A stretch of 5,527 nt of DNA, from positions 1-5,527 of the forward strand of contig JBOGXB010000098.1 in NCBI GenBank assembly GCA_050694215.1. The letters run 5' to 3'. The notes under the pieces were generated by a model. That model was not told the DNA's origin. It searched no databases and saw only the letters and a program-made list of their open reading frames with translations. Below are positions 1-5,527 of this stretch, in pieces; position 1 is the first letter of the stretch; every line of letters starts with the position of its first letter. The DNA comes from JBOGXB01 sp050694215 (GTDB taxonomy: Bacteria; Actinomycetota; CADDZG01; WHSQ01). A program made the translations under genes and the position numbers.

Positions 1-17
1 TAGCGAGCCACATCCAA

Positions 18-42
18 TGGACACCTCCCTGATAGGTGTCCA
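18..42. repeat. Perfect 9-bp inverted repeat near left edge
   Basis: The arms TGGACACCT (18-26) and AGGTGTCCA (34-42) pair exactly around a 7-base loop. The right arm continues as AGGTGTCCACGAT, repeated with two changes at 57-69 (AGGCGTCCACTAT), 23 bases on. Together these give three copies of AGGYGTCCA, one inverted. From memory, similar GTGTCCACGAT motifs occur near insertion-sequence ends in actinobacteria, but no transposase is visible here and the left side is cut off by the window. No T-run follows the hairpin, so it is not a clear terminator. Confidence 0.6.
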
Positions 43-56
43 CGATGCTCCGCGAC

Positions 57-69
57 AGGCGTCCACTAT
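57..69. repeat. Second direct copy of the AGGYGTCCAC motif
   Basis: AGGCGTCCACTAT matches AGGTGTCCACGAT at 34-46 in 11 of 13 positions. Its placement 23 bases after the first copy puts both on nearly the same face of the helix (about two turns), as expected for a tandem protein-binding site or the sub-terminal repeats of a mobile element. Confidence 0.45.
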
Positions 70-221
70 CCGGTGAAATCACACACTGCCGGGGGCACAC
101 AAAACATGGGCACACTCGCGGCGGCGAGCAGGTGCTCGACTCGTCGGACCTTTCCACCGTGAGCTGCCAGCAAGAACGACCTCACTCCGCGACAAGGACT
201 GAACGCTGTCGTCGCTGAGCG
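70..221. other. Non-coding stretch with no recognised gene
   Basis: Open frames cross this stretch on both strands, but their translations are Arg/Ser/Cys-rich, without domain character, and without ribosome-binding sites. The only structure seen is a small dyad CGAGCA-GG-TGCTCG (125-138), too tight for a hairpin but possible as a protein site. No terminator with a T-run was found downstream of the large gene on the minus strand. Confidence 0.5.
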
Positions 222-326
222 TCACTCGGCAGTGCCGGCGTCCACCGTCGAGGCAGACTCCGCCGGCGTCGGACGTGCTTCCGGAGAATGGCCGCATCCG
301 GCGATCAGGATCGTCATCGCTGCCAT
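222..326 (-). CDS. Possible truncated lipoprotein, 34 aa
   Basis: An ATG 16 bases after the stop of the large gene opens MAAMTILIAGCGHSPEARPT and a further 14 residues, ending at TGA (224-222). A hydrophobic run leads into I-A-G-C, a good lipobox, so Cys11 would be the lipidated first residue. The tail rich in Pro, Ala, Ser, Glu and Thr is typical of the flexible linker after the anchor. The signal is short and lacks a basic start. In the same frame, codons before the ATG would read LRREGSFLL, which looks more like a signal peptide, but no ATG, GTG or TTG lies there before a stop at 365-363; CTG (329-327) is the only other candidate. There is no clear ribosome-binding site beyond GAGG about 14 bases upstream. 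The mature part is only 24 residues, so this may be the stump of a longer surface protein cut by mutation or rearrangement, or chance. Confidence 0.35.
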   Translation of the reverse strand: MAAMTILIAGCGHSPEARPTPAESASTVDAGTAE

Positions 327-342
327 CAGGAGGAAGGATCCC

Positions 343-3300
343 TCACGCCTGAGAGCACTTGTTCATGTGAAGGTACTGGCGGCATTCCTCATCAGTGAAC
401 GACCTCTCGACCTCCTGATGAGCGATATCGAGGAGATCATCGAGGTCGAGAGCCCAGATCCGAACGCCGTCGCAGCTCGTCGAGGCAAGCTTCGTGCCGT
501 CCGGACTGAAGGCCACGTCCCGAACGGCGCACCCAAAGCCAGGCAAAACGAGCTGCTCTGCTCCACTGTCGGCCTCGAATAGCCGCACGGTGCCGTCATC
601 GCTGGCTGTGGCAACGCGCGATCCGTCGGGGCTGAAAACTGCCCGGTTCACTCCTCCCGATGGTCCTGCGAGAACGGCGACGCGCGTTCCGCTCACCGCG
701 TCCCAGATATCTACTGGTCCCTCCGGCCCCGCGGCAACGATCCGGGAACTGCTGGGGTCGGAGTCCAGCGTCGGCCACAATATGGACACGTCGTCGTCAA
801 TCGTGCGAACGACCTCACCCTGTCTCCAATCCCAGATCTTCAGGTGGGGGCTCTGATCGCCGAATGCTGCCGTAGCCACGAACCTGCCGTCGGAGCTAAA
901 CCGTGCCGCATTGAGATTGAAACTCTCGGCCTCTCTAAGGACGCCCATCACATGGCCCGAGCGATCGACGATCTTCGCCGTTCCCCCCCAGGCCGCGGTG
1001 ACCATGTACTCACCGTCGGGACTGAAGGCAACATCGTTGACATCGAAGTCGTGACCGATCCCGTAGAGCTTGTTCCCGGTCCCGGTGCCCCAGACTCGCG
1101 CGACCTCGCCGCCGAAGGGATGGCCGCGGCAGCAGTTGTCTATCCAACCGCCGGTGGCGATCGACCCGCCGTCTGGACTCACCGCGACTGAGTCGAACCG
1201 AAAGCCATCGGTCGCCGGTCCGATCCTTTGAAGTGCCCGCCTCGTCTGCAAGTCCCAAATCGTCAAGGCTTTGCCACCATTGCTGCTCGTCACCACACGC
1301 CTTCCGTCCGGCATGAACTCCGCGCCGGCCTCGCCGGATGAAGGAAGATTCGCCCACTCGGCGTCCCCGTCGGCCCCGAGGTCCCAGATCGTCACGGCGG
1401 AGACAGCCACGTCCCCCGCCATCACCCGGGTCCCATCGGGCGAGAAGGCCACTCCCACCACCCCGCTTCTCGTTCCGTGGGCCGACAGCGAGAACAGCTG
1501 TTGCGCCCCCGTCGGCTCGATCCGCCAGACCTTGACGGTCCCGTCTGAACCGCCCGTCACCAGCCTGGATGAATCCGGACTCCAGGCGACCCCCCCATAG
1601 GGCCCGCCATGTGCAAACAGGGTGTGCCGGAGCGTCCCCGTACCCGCTTCCCACACTCGCACCCCGCCGTCGCTACCGGTGGCCACGTAGCGCCCATCCG
1701 GACTCCACGACACCGCCCATGAGCCGTCTGCGTTAAGAGGGAACACTTCCTCGCCGGTCCTTACGTCGAACACCGCGCTTCTGTCGGAAACGACCGCGAG
1801 GCGTTTCCCGTCCGGGCTGAGGGCGGTGCCGAACGCGCCATCCACCCGGATATCCAGAACCACTCGCCGCGTGGGTAGCGCGACGACGCGGACCCGCTTA
1901 TCCGAGGTAGCCGCGACGAGCGAACCGTCGGCGCTGAACGAGGGACCCCAGGCGCTGCCGGATCCCGACAGGCCCGCAACCAGCCGCCCTGTCGTGGGGT
2001 CCCAAACCTTCAGCTTGCCGTCATCTCCAGTGGATGCCAGCCGCGAACCGTCCGGGCTAAATGCGACGTGGTTGACGTCTACTGTGTGTCCCTCGAACGC
2101 GAGAACGCTTTCCCCGGTCTCGGCGTCTCTGATGTCGATCACCCCCGAGTTCTCGGGGCCCTCGGTCACAAAGACTCCAGCCGGGCTCCATGAGACGAGT
2201 CCCCCCACCCCGGGTATCTCCATCTCGACTCGGGACGCCACGACGGCGCGATGGAGCGCCTCCTCGGCTTCGCGGAGAACCGCCCCGTCCGCAGAGCGCG
2301 TCGTCTCGACGGCCTCGCTCGCCAGCAAGACGCTGAGCTCGGGGTCGACCTCCAGGTTTGCCACGGCCGACGCCGCGAGCTCCCTCGCGGTTGCGATCCG
2401 CGCCTGACGCTCCGCCCTGCGGCTCTGGTTCGTGGCGACGACCGTGAGTGATCCGGCGATGACGGCCGCGGCCGCGAACACCGCGACGAGGCCACGCAGC
2501 CGGCGCGCTGATCGCCGCTCGATCTGGATCTCGCGCTTGCGGCGCCGATCCTCCTCAGCCCGCTCCCGGTCACGCTGATCGACACTTGCCTTCAGGTACG
2601 CGCGCTCGGATCGGCCGATCGCCAGGTCAGTGGTCGCGGCCCACGTCTCGAGTTGGTCCAGCCGGGTCCCCCGGATCAGGAAGCTCGGGTCGGCGTCGGC
2701 GGCTCGCCACTCAGTAGCGGCCCGGGCCAACCCCCGGTTCTGGCGGAGGTCTTCTCTGGCGTCGTCGATCCATGCTCGCAGCCGCGCCCACGCGTTGAGC
2801 AGCGCCTCGTGCGCGATCTCGACCGTGGGTTCTCGGGTAGAGGATTCCCGATCGAAGGTGAGGAACCTGTGGCGCCCAAAGGTTTCCACCACCTCCTCGA
2901 TCGCCTCCACTTCCACGCCGAGGGCATCGAGCTCGCTTCTCGCGACGCGACGCCGAGTGTCCTCCCTGCCCTCTCCGAGGGTCACCAACCGCAGCAACAC
3001 CTGCTTGGTGGCCCGGCGACCATCCGCGTCGATCCCCTCGTAGATGCGGTCTGCACGTGCGGACAGCGCCCCCGCAACCCCTCCGATCTTCTGGTACGCG
3101 GCGAGGGTCAGCCTTTCTTCATCCCGACGCTCGAAGAGTTCCGTTAGCGCGTATTGCAGAAGCGGGAGCGCGCCGGGTTGATGAGCGACGTCGGCGATCA
3201 TCTCGGCCACGAGTCCGGGTTCGGGCGAGATACCGACTGCTTCCGCGGGACCTCGGATTGCCTGCTCGAGCTCGTCCGGGGTAAGCGGGGGAACCGCCTC

Positions 3301-5286
3301 CGTTCTTTCTGCAAGCAGCGCCCCAACGCGGGGATAGATCAGTGGGCGGTCGTAGAAGTCTGCCCGGAGAGTGACGATCACCCGTAGGCGGCTCTCCGGG
3401 TCGGCAGCGGCCACCCGAAGCGATTCGAGAAACAGTTCCCGCTCGCGCTCGTCGGTGGTCAGCGTGAAAACCTCCTCGAACTGGTCGACGAGCAAGACGA
3501 CTTCTGCCCCGTCGGGTGCGACTAGCTCGAGAGCTTCGAGCAGTCCGCGAGACCCTTGTTCTAGCCGGGCTCGCAACCGAGGCACCGGGCGCACTGCGAT
3601 CCGAAGGAGTGCACCCTCGAGCTCGTCGACGGGGTGGTCTCCGGGAAACATCTCGGCGATGAAGGAAGCCTGGTGGGTTTCCAGGGCCCCGTTTCTGATC
3701 GCGGGAACCAGTCCGGCGCGAACCACCGATGACTTCCCGCTCCCACTCGGGCCGACGACGGCAAGGAACCTGGATCCGGGTCCTGCTTCGTTCAACCGGG
3801 CGACAAGGCGCTGGACGAGCTCGCCTCGCCCGAAGAAGTCGCGGGCGTCGGCCTCGGTGAACGCGCGGAGACCCTTGTAAGGGTTCCGCTCGTCAACTTG
3901 TCGCCGAGCAGCCCCCTCGGTGGGTTCGCGAATTGTGCGGGCCGCTTCGGCGAATGCATCCGCGCCGACCTCGGTCCTCGCCTCGGCTCGCGCGGTGAGT
4001 TCGGCGAAGGCCGACTCTTTCGGCAAGAGGCGCGTGACGAGCTCGGCGAGCTCCCGGACGTCATCCACGGGATCACGTGCCGGCCCAATCCCGACGCGAA
4101 AGTCCCCAAGATACGCGTTGCCCTCGCCGTCGAAGAGAACGTTCGATGATCCAACGTTTCCGTGTGCGACCCCCTGGCGGTGTGCGAAGGCGAGCCCTAA
4201 CGAGATCTGCTCGACCACCCGGAGCGCCCGATCCCGCTCCAACGACTCCCCCCTCTCCTCCAGGGCTCGCAAGCTCCCCCCGCGCAGGTACCGAGAAACG
4301 ATGTACGCCCGACCTGGCTCCCGCCAGTAGTCGTAGATCGGCGCAATGTGTGGATGCTCCAGGGCGGCGACGGCTTGGGCACCCGGTTCGAAGCGACGAA
4401 CGAACGCAGGATCTGAGGCGATGGCTTCGTGAAAGATCTTGACGGCCACGTCGCGTTCGACCTGCGGTTGAATCGCGCGGAAAACGATTCCCGTGGGTCC
4501 GTCGTCGATCTTCTCCAACAGCCGGTAGCCTCGCAGCGGCTCTCCCCGCAGATCGAGTCCGGGATCTTGCTTCAGGACCCGTTCCTGAAGCCGCATGAGC
4601 TCCGGCGACGGATCGATCCCCAGCTCGTCTGCCAGGACCTCTCGGGCGCGTTGGTAGGCACCCAGCGCCTCTGCCTGTCGACCCTCTCGGTAGAAGGCCA
4701 GCATCAGCAGTCCCCAGAAGCTCTCCCTCCACGGGTGGCGTGCGAGCAGGGTCTCCAGTTCTCCGATCGCCCGCGCCTGAGCGCCGCTCGCCAGGAGCCC
4801 CTCGATCCTGTCTTCCTGCGCCTCGAGGCGAAGCTCATCGAGGCGGGCGGCCTCGGCCACGAGCGAGGACTGCTCGGCGAGGTCCGCAAGCGCCGGGCCA
4901 CGCCACAGGGCCAGGGCGTCGTCGAGCATGCCGACTGCGATATTGGGATCCATCGGCAGAGCCTTCTTTGCATCCCGCATAAGCGTGTCGAACCGGATCG
5001 CGTCGAGCTCGGAGGAGTCGAGCCTTAGGCGGTAGCCGGGTGCGTGGCTCTCGATCCGATCGCGACCGAGGGCCTTTCTGAGGTGCGAGATATAGGTCTG
5101 GATGATGTTGCGGGCCCTCTCGGGCGGCTCTTCGCCCCAGATCTCATCGACCAAAGTCTCGGCAGGCACGAGCTCGTTCGCCCGGCAGAGCAGATGAGCG
5201 AGGACCGCACGCTGCTTCGGTCCGCCGAGGGGGATCGGCCCCCTCCCGTCGTCCACCTCGAGGGGGCCGAGGACGCGAAACTGCAT
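343..5286 (-). CDS. Giant SARP/BTAD - pseudokinase - nSTAND1 NTPase - transmembrane - WD40 regulator (1647 aa)
   Basis: Probable membrane-bound transcriptional regulator of the AfsR/SARP type. Domains by residue: OmpR-like winged helix 1-95; BTAD helical domain about 95-240; kinase-like domain about 253-450 lacking catalytic residues; nSTAND1 NTPase about 468-920 with Walker A GPSGSGKSS (512-520) and Walker B LLVDQFEEVF (598-607); basic helix 905-931; one transmembrane segment about 932-951; helical linker to about 1016; fourteen WD40-like blades 1031-1613; and a Cys-containing tail (DEECRQYLH). The start was chosen because MQFRVLGPLEV is the usual beginning of SARP winged helices and a GGAGG lies directly before it. 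The frame stays open 78 more codons upstream to an ATG at 5520, but that stretch resembles no domain and contains DNA repeats. No frameshift is visible. The fold family is certain; target promoters and ligand cannot be read from the sequence. A lipoprotein-like frame follows 16 bases after the stop. Confidence 0.95.
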   Translation of the reverse strand: MQFRVLGPLEVDDGRGPIPLGGPKQRAVLAHLLCRANELVPAETLVDEIWGEEPPERARNIIQTYISHLRKALGRDRIESHAPGYRLRLDSSELDAIRFDTLMRDAKKALPMDPNIAVGMLDDALALWRGPALADLAEQSSLVAEAARLDELRLEAQEDRIEGLLASGAQARAIGELETLLARHPWRESFWGLLMLAFYREGRQAEALGAYQRAREVLADELGIDPSPELMRLQERVLKQDPGLDLRGEPLRGYRLLEKIDDGPTGIVFRAIQPQVERDVAVKIFHEAIASDPAFVRRFEPGAQAVAALEHPHIAPIYDYWREPGRAYIVSRYLRGGSLRALEERGESLERDRALRVVEQISLGLAFAHRQGVAHGNVGSSNVLFDGEGNAYLGDFRVGIGPARDPVDDVRELAELVTRLLPKESAFAELTARAEARTEVGADAFAEAARTIREPTEGAARRQVDERNPYKGLRAFTEADARDFFGRGELVQRLVARLNEAGPGSRFLAVVGPSGSGKSSVVRAGLVPAIRNGALETHQASFIAEMFPGDHPVDELEGALLRIAVRPVPRLRARLEQGSRGLLEALELVAPDGAEVVLLVDQFEEVFTLTTDERERELFLESLRVAAADPESRLRVIVTLRADFYDRPLIYPRVGALLAERTEAVPPLTPDELEQAIRGPAEAVGISPEPGLVAEMIADVAHQPGALPLLQYALTELFERRDEERLTLAAYQKIGGVAGALSARADRIYEGIDADGRRATKQVLLRLVTLGEGREDTRRRVARSELDALGVEVEAIEEVVETFGRHRFLTFDRESSTREPTVEIAHEALLNAWARLRAWIDDAREDLRQNRGLARAATEWRAADADPSFLIRGTRLDQLETWAATTDLAIGRSERAYLKASVDQRDRERAEEDRRRKREIQIERRSARRLRGLVAVFAAAAVIAGSLTVVATNQSRRAERQARIATARELAASAVANLEVDPELSVLLASEAVETTRSADGAVLREAEEALHRAVVASRVEMEIPGVGGLVSWSPAGVFVTEGPENSGVIDIRDAETGESVLAFEGHTVDVNHVAFSPDGSRLASTGDDGKLKVWDPTTGRLVAGLSGSGSAWGPSFSADGSLVAATSDKRVRVVALPTRRVVLDIRVDGAFGTALSPDGKRLAVVSDRSAVFDVRTGEEVFPLNADGSWAVSWSPDGRYVATGSDGGVRVWEAGTGTLRHTLFAHGGPYGGVAWSPDSSRLVTGGSDGTVKVWRIEPTGAQQLFSLSAHGTRSGVVGVAFSPDGTRVMAGDVAVSAVTIWDLGADGDAEWANLPSSGEAGAEFMPDGRRVVTSSNGGKALTIWDLQTRRALQRIGPATDGFRFDSVAVSPDGGSIATGGWIDNCCRGHPFGGEVARVWGTGTGNKLYGIGHDFDVNDVAFSPDGEYMVTAAWGGTAKIVDRSGHVMGVLREAESFNLNAARFSSDGRFVATAAFGDQSPHLKIWDWRQGEVVRTIDDDVSILWPTLDSDPSSSRIVAAGPEGPVDIWDAVSGTRVAVLAGPSGGVNRAVFSPDGSRVATASDDGTVRLFEADSGAEQLVLPGFGCAVRDVAFSPDGTKLASTSCDGVRIWALDLDDLLDIAHQEVERSFTDEECRQYLHMNKCSQA
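448..2196 (-). repeat. Fourteen WD40-like repeats, probably two seven-bladed propellers
   Basis: Residues 1031-1613. Fourteen copies of the F/W-S-P-D-G turn (or variants) begin at residues 1033, 1076, 1117, 1156, 1194, 1235, 1281, 1324, 1369, 1421, 1463, 1507, 1551 and 1593. Each is followed by a closing strand of the V-x-I/V-W-D type. Spacing is 38-46 residues except after the ninth, where an insertion with a vicinal cysteine pair stretches it to 52. Blades 2, 6, 13 and 14 are closest to consensus; blades 3, 4 and 10 lack the Trp of the WD dipeptide; blade 12 has lost the SPDG motif (LDSDPSSS). Fourteen blades fit two seven-bladed propellers. In STAND proteins such repeats normally form the sensing or protein-binding part. 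Confidence 0.9.
2434..2493 (-). other. Single transmembrane segment
   Basis: Residues about 932-951 form an uninterrupted hydrophobic stretch (GLVAVFAAAAVIAGSLTVVA). It is preceded by a strongly basic, probably helical stretch (residues 905-931, including RRRKR and RRSARRLR) and followed by a milder basic, coiled-coil-like linker (SRRAERQARIATARELAASA). The positive-inside rule favours the N-terminal side in the cytoplasm, which the DNA-binding domain also requires. I see no second hydrophobic segment long enough to bring the chain back, so the C-terminal third is predicted outside the membrane. Confidence 0.85.
2527..3885 (-). other. Domain: nSTAND1-type P-loop NTPase
   Basis: Residues about 468-920. 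The domain opens with the family hallmark NPYKGLRAFTEADARDFFGR, then the Walker A loop (512-520, K518), the Walker B strand with D601 followed by QFEE, an arginine-bearing sensor strand (IVTLRADFYDR, R641), and the GALPLLQYALTELFERR segment that carries the STAND G-x-P signature (G705, P708). It finishes with the helical half including AHEALLNAWARLRAWI (H826) and WRAADADPSFLIRGTRL. All nucleotide-binding motifs look intact, in contrast to the kinase-like domain before it. STAND proteins usually act as ligand-triggered switches that oligomerise, with an N-terminal effector and C-terminal repeats as sensor. Here the effector position is taken by the DNA-binding SARP module. Confidence 0.92.
3937..4530 (-). 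other. Domain: serine/threonine kinase fold, catalytically degenerate (pseudokinase)
   Basis: Residues about 253-450. The fold is clear: glycine-loop region (KIDDGPTGIVFRA), the ATP-site lysine in DVAVKIF (K283), HPHIAPIYDYW, YLRGGSLR, and the catalytic-loop region. Critical residues are changed. The usual HRD reads H-G-N (375-377), so the catalytic Asp is Asn. The following Lys position is Gly (379). DFG reads D-F-R (395-397). The Glu expected in the alpha-C helix is Gly (302), and the first loop Gly is Asp (261). About eleven residues after DFR the sequence passes straight into the alpha-F region (DDVRELAELV), so the activation segment and APE motif are missing and the C-lobe is short. K283, N382 and D395 remain, so nucleotide binding is possible but phosphotransfer is unlikely. 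An allosteric or scaffold role is inferred. Confidence 0.88.
4567..5286 (-). other. Domain: SARP winged helix plus BTAD
   Basis: Residues 1-240. The first about 95 residues match the OmpR/PhoB-like winged helix of SARP regulators: an opening beta strand (FRVLGPLEV), the LGGPKQRAVLAHLL helix, LVDEIWGEEPPE, the recognition-helix region IIQTYISHLRKALG, and the C-terminal wing HAPGYRLRL. Residues about 95-240 match the bacterial transcriptional activation domain, a TPR-like helical bundle, with typical segments LDDALALWRGPALADL, EDRIEGLLASGAQARAI, HPWRESFWGLLMLAFYREGR and the closing LADELGIDPSPEL. In SARPs this pair binds direct repeats in promoters and recruits RNA polymerase. It is therefore the expected output module of the protein and must be cytoplasmic. 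Confidence 0.93.
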
Positions 5287-5295
5287 CCTCCCCCT
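5287..5295 (-). promoter_or_regulatory. Ribosome-binding sequence with unusually short spacing
   Basis: Read on the minus strand, AGGGGGAGG runs directly into the ATG at 5286, so the GGAGG core has no spacer where about 5-9 bases are usual. It supports translation starting about here, and the protein family supports exactly this Met. The poor spacing leaves room for an upstream start at 5370 (ATG after a weak CGGA), although the extra 28 residues do not resemble the family. An alternating CG run (5301-5309) lies just upstream. Confidence 0.5.
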
Positions 5296-5427
5296 GTAAG
5301 CGCGCGCGCTCTGTTCCTCATCCAGGAAACCAGTCCTGCCCAATCCTCGGTGAGCCGACTGAGTTTGCATATTTCCGAGTATCGAGTCCTGGGTTTCCAA
5401 GCGCCAGGGCTTTGTGCCGTTTTGTTC

Positions 5428-5454
5428 CTTGCTCACTTGCTCCAGCCTCGAGCA
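5428..5454. promoter_or_regulatory. Short direct repeats and dyad, possible operator
   Basis: CTTGCTC occurs twice with an 8-base period (5428-5434 and 5436-5442). The second copy overlaps a small dyad, TGCTC-7-GAGCA (5438-5454). The group lies about 140-170 bases upstream of the start codon. SARP regulators bind short direct repeats, so a binding site for the encoded protein or another regulator is conceivable. The repeats are short enough to be chance, and I see no convincing -35/-10 pair nearby. Confidence 0.25.
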
Positions 5455-5461
5455 TGTCGCT

Positions 5462-5497
5462 TGAGAACGGCTTGAAAAAGGCCTCCAGCCGTTCTCA
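5462..5497. repeat. Perfect 11-bp inverted repeat upstream of the large gene
   Basis: The arms TGAGAACGGCT (5462-5472) and AGCCGTTCTCA (5487-5497) are exact reverse complements separated by 14 bases that include the small palindrome AGGCCT. It lies about 175 bases upstream of the preferred start codon. No T-run follows the right arm on either strand, so it is not a standard intrinsic terminator, although it could still end transcription of a gene beyond the right edge. Other options are an operator or an element boundary. Confidence 0.75.
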
Positions 5498-5527
5498 GCC
5501 CTCCTCCGCCAACCTTGCACCGAGATT

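Noticed and set aside
36..218. Plus-strand open frame of 60 codons across the left repeats
   Set aside because: It starts inside the inverted repeat, its translation is charged and featureless, and such frames commonly arise from repeat DNA.
232..582. Plus-strand open frame of 116 codons spanning the 3' end of the large gene
   Set aside because: Most of it is the complement of the last WD40 blade and tail. The non-overlapping part has no recognisable features.
1826..2407. Plus-strand open frame of 193 codons opposite the WD40 and linker region
   Set aside because: It is antisense to strongly supported coding sequence in GC-rich DNA, the translation is Ser/Thr/Arg/Pro-rich with no domain, and no ribosome-binding site is seen.
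2653..3147. Plus-strand open frame of 164 codons opposite the NTPase domain
   Set aside because: It is a shadow of the minus-strand gene, with low-complexity composition and no family resemblance.
4073..4732. Minus-strand open frame of 219 codons in another frame
   Set aside because: It overlaps the BTAD and kinase-like domains in an alternative frame. It is Arg/Gly-rich and unlike any protein, so it does not indicate a frameshift in the main gene.
5373..5386. Two tandem heptamers resembling SARP half-sites (CTCGATA, CTCGGAA on the minus strand)
   Set aside because: They are only partly alike, and their 7-base spacing differs from the roughly 11-base period of known SARP sites. This is likely chance.
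1..5527. CRISPR array, tRNA or rRNA genes, or a transposase gene
   Set aside because: No regularly spaced repeats, cloverleaf-like segment, rRNA-like stretch or transposase motif was seen on either strand.

Overview
The window is GC-rich and is filled almost entirely by one very large gene on the minus strand. Its product belongs to a type of multi-domain regulator that I associate mainly with high-GC Actinomycetota (SARP/AfsR-like winged helix plus BTAD, kinase-like domain, nSTAND1 NTPase, membrane segment, WD40 repeats). An actinobacterial source is therefore likely. This rests on protein style and base composition only; no rRNA or other marker is present.

Layout, left to right on the plus strand. 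Positions 1-221 hold no convincing gene. Near the left edge is a perfect 9-bp inverted repeat with a further direct copy of the same AGGYGTCCA motif, which may be the edge of a repeat family or mobile element. Positions 222-326 (minus strand) hold a 34-codon reading frame that looks like the start of a lipoprotein (lipobox I-A-G-C, then a Pro/Ser/Glu/Thr/Ala-rich tail). It begins 16 bases after the stop of the large gene and is probably truncated. Positions 343-5286 (minus) are the large gene, 1647 codons from the preferred start. Positions 5287-5527 are its upstream region, with a purine-rich ribosome-binding sequence, an 11-bp perfect inverted repeat and shorter repeats that could be operator elements.

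The large protein reads as a membrane-tethered one-component switch. In order it has a DNA-binding winged helix, a BTAD helical domain, a kinase fold that has lost its catalytic residues and activation segment, a STAND-type NTPase with intact Walker motifs, a basic helix, one transmembrane segment, a helical linker, and fourteen WD40-like blades (enough for two seven-bladed propellers). With a cytoplasmic DNA-binding end and a single membrane crossing, the propellers should lie outside the membrane. The cysteine distribution (one before the membrane segment, six after) agrees with that. The simplest model is that the propellers sense something at the cell surface, the NTPase acts as the switch, and the winged helix controls nearby promoters. 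The model is inference; the domain order and motif states are read directly from the sequence.
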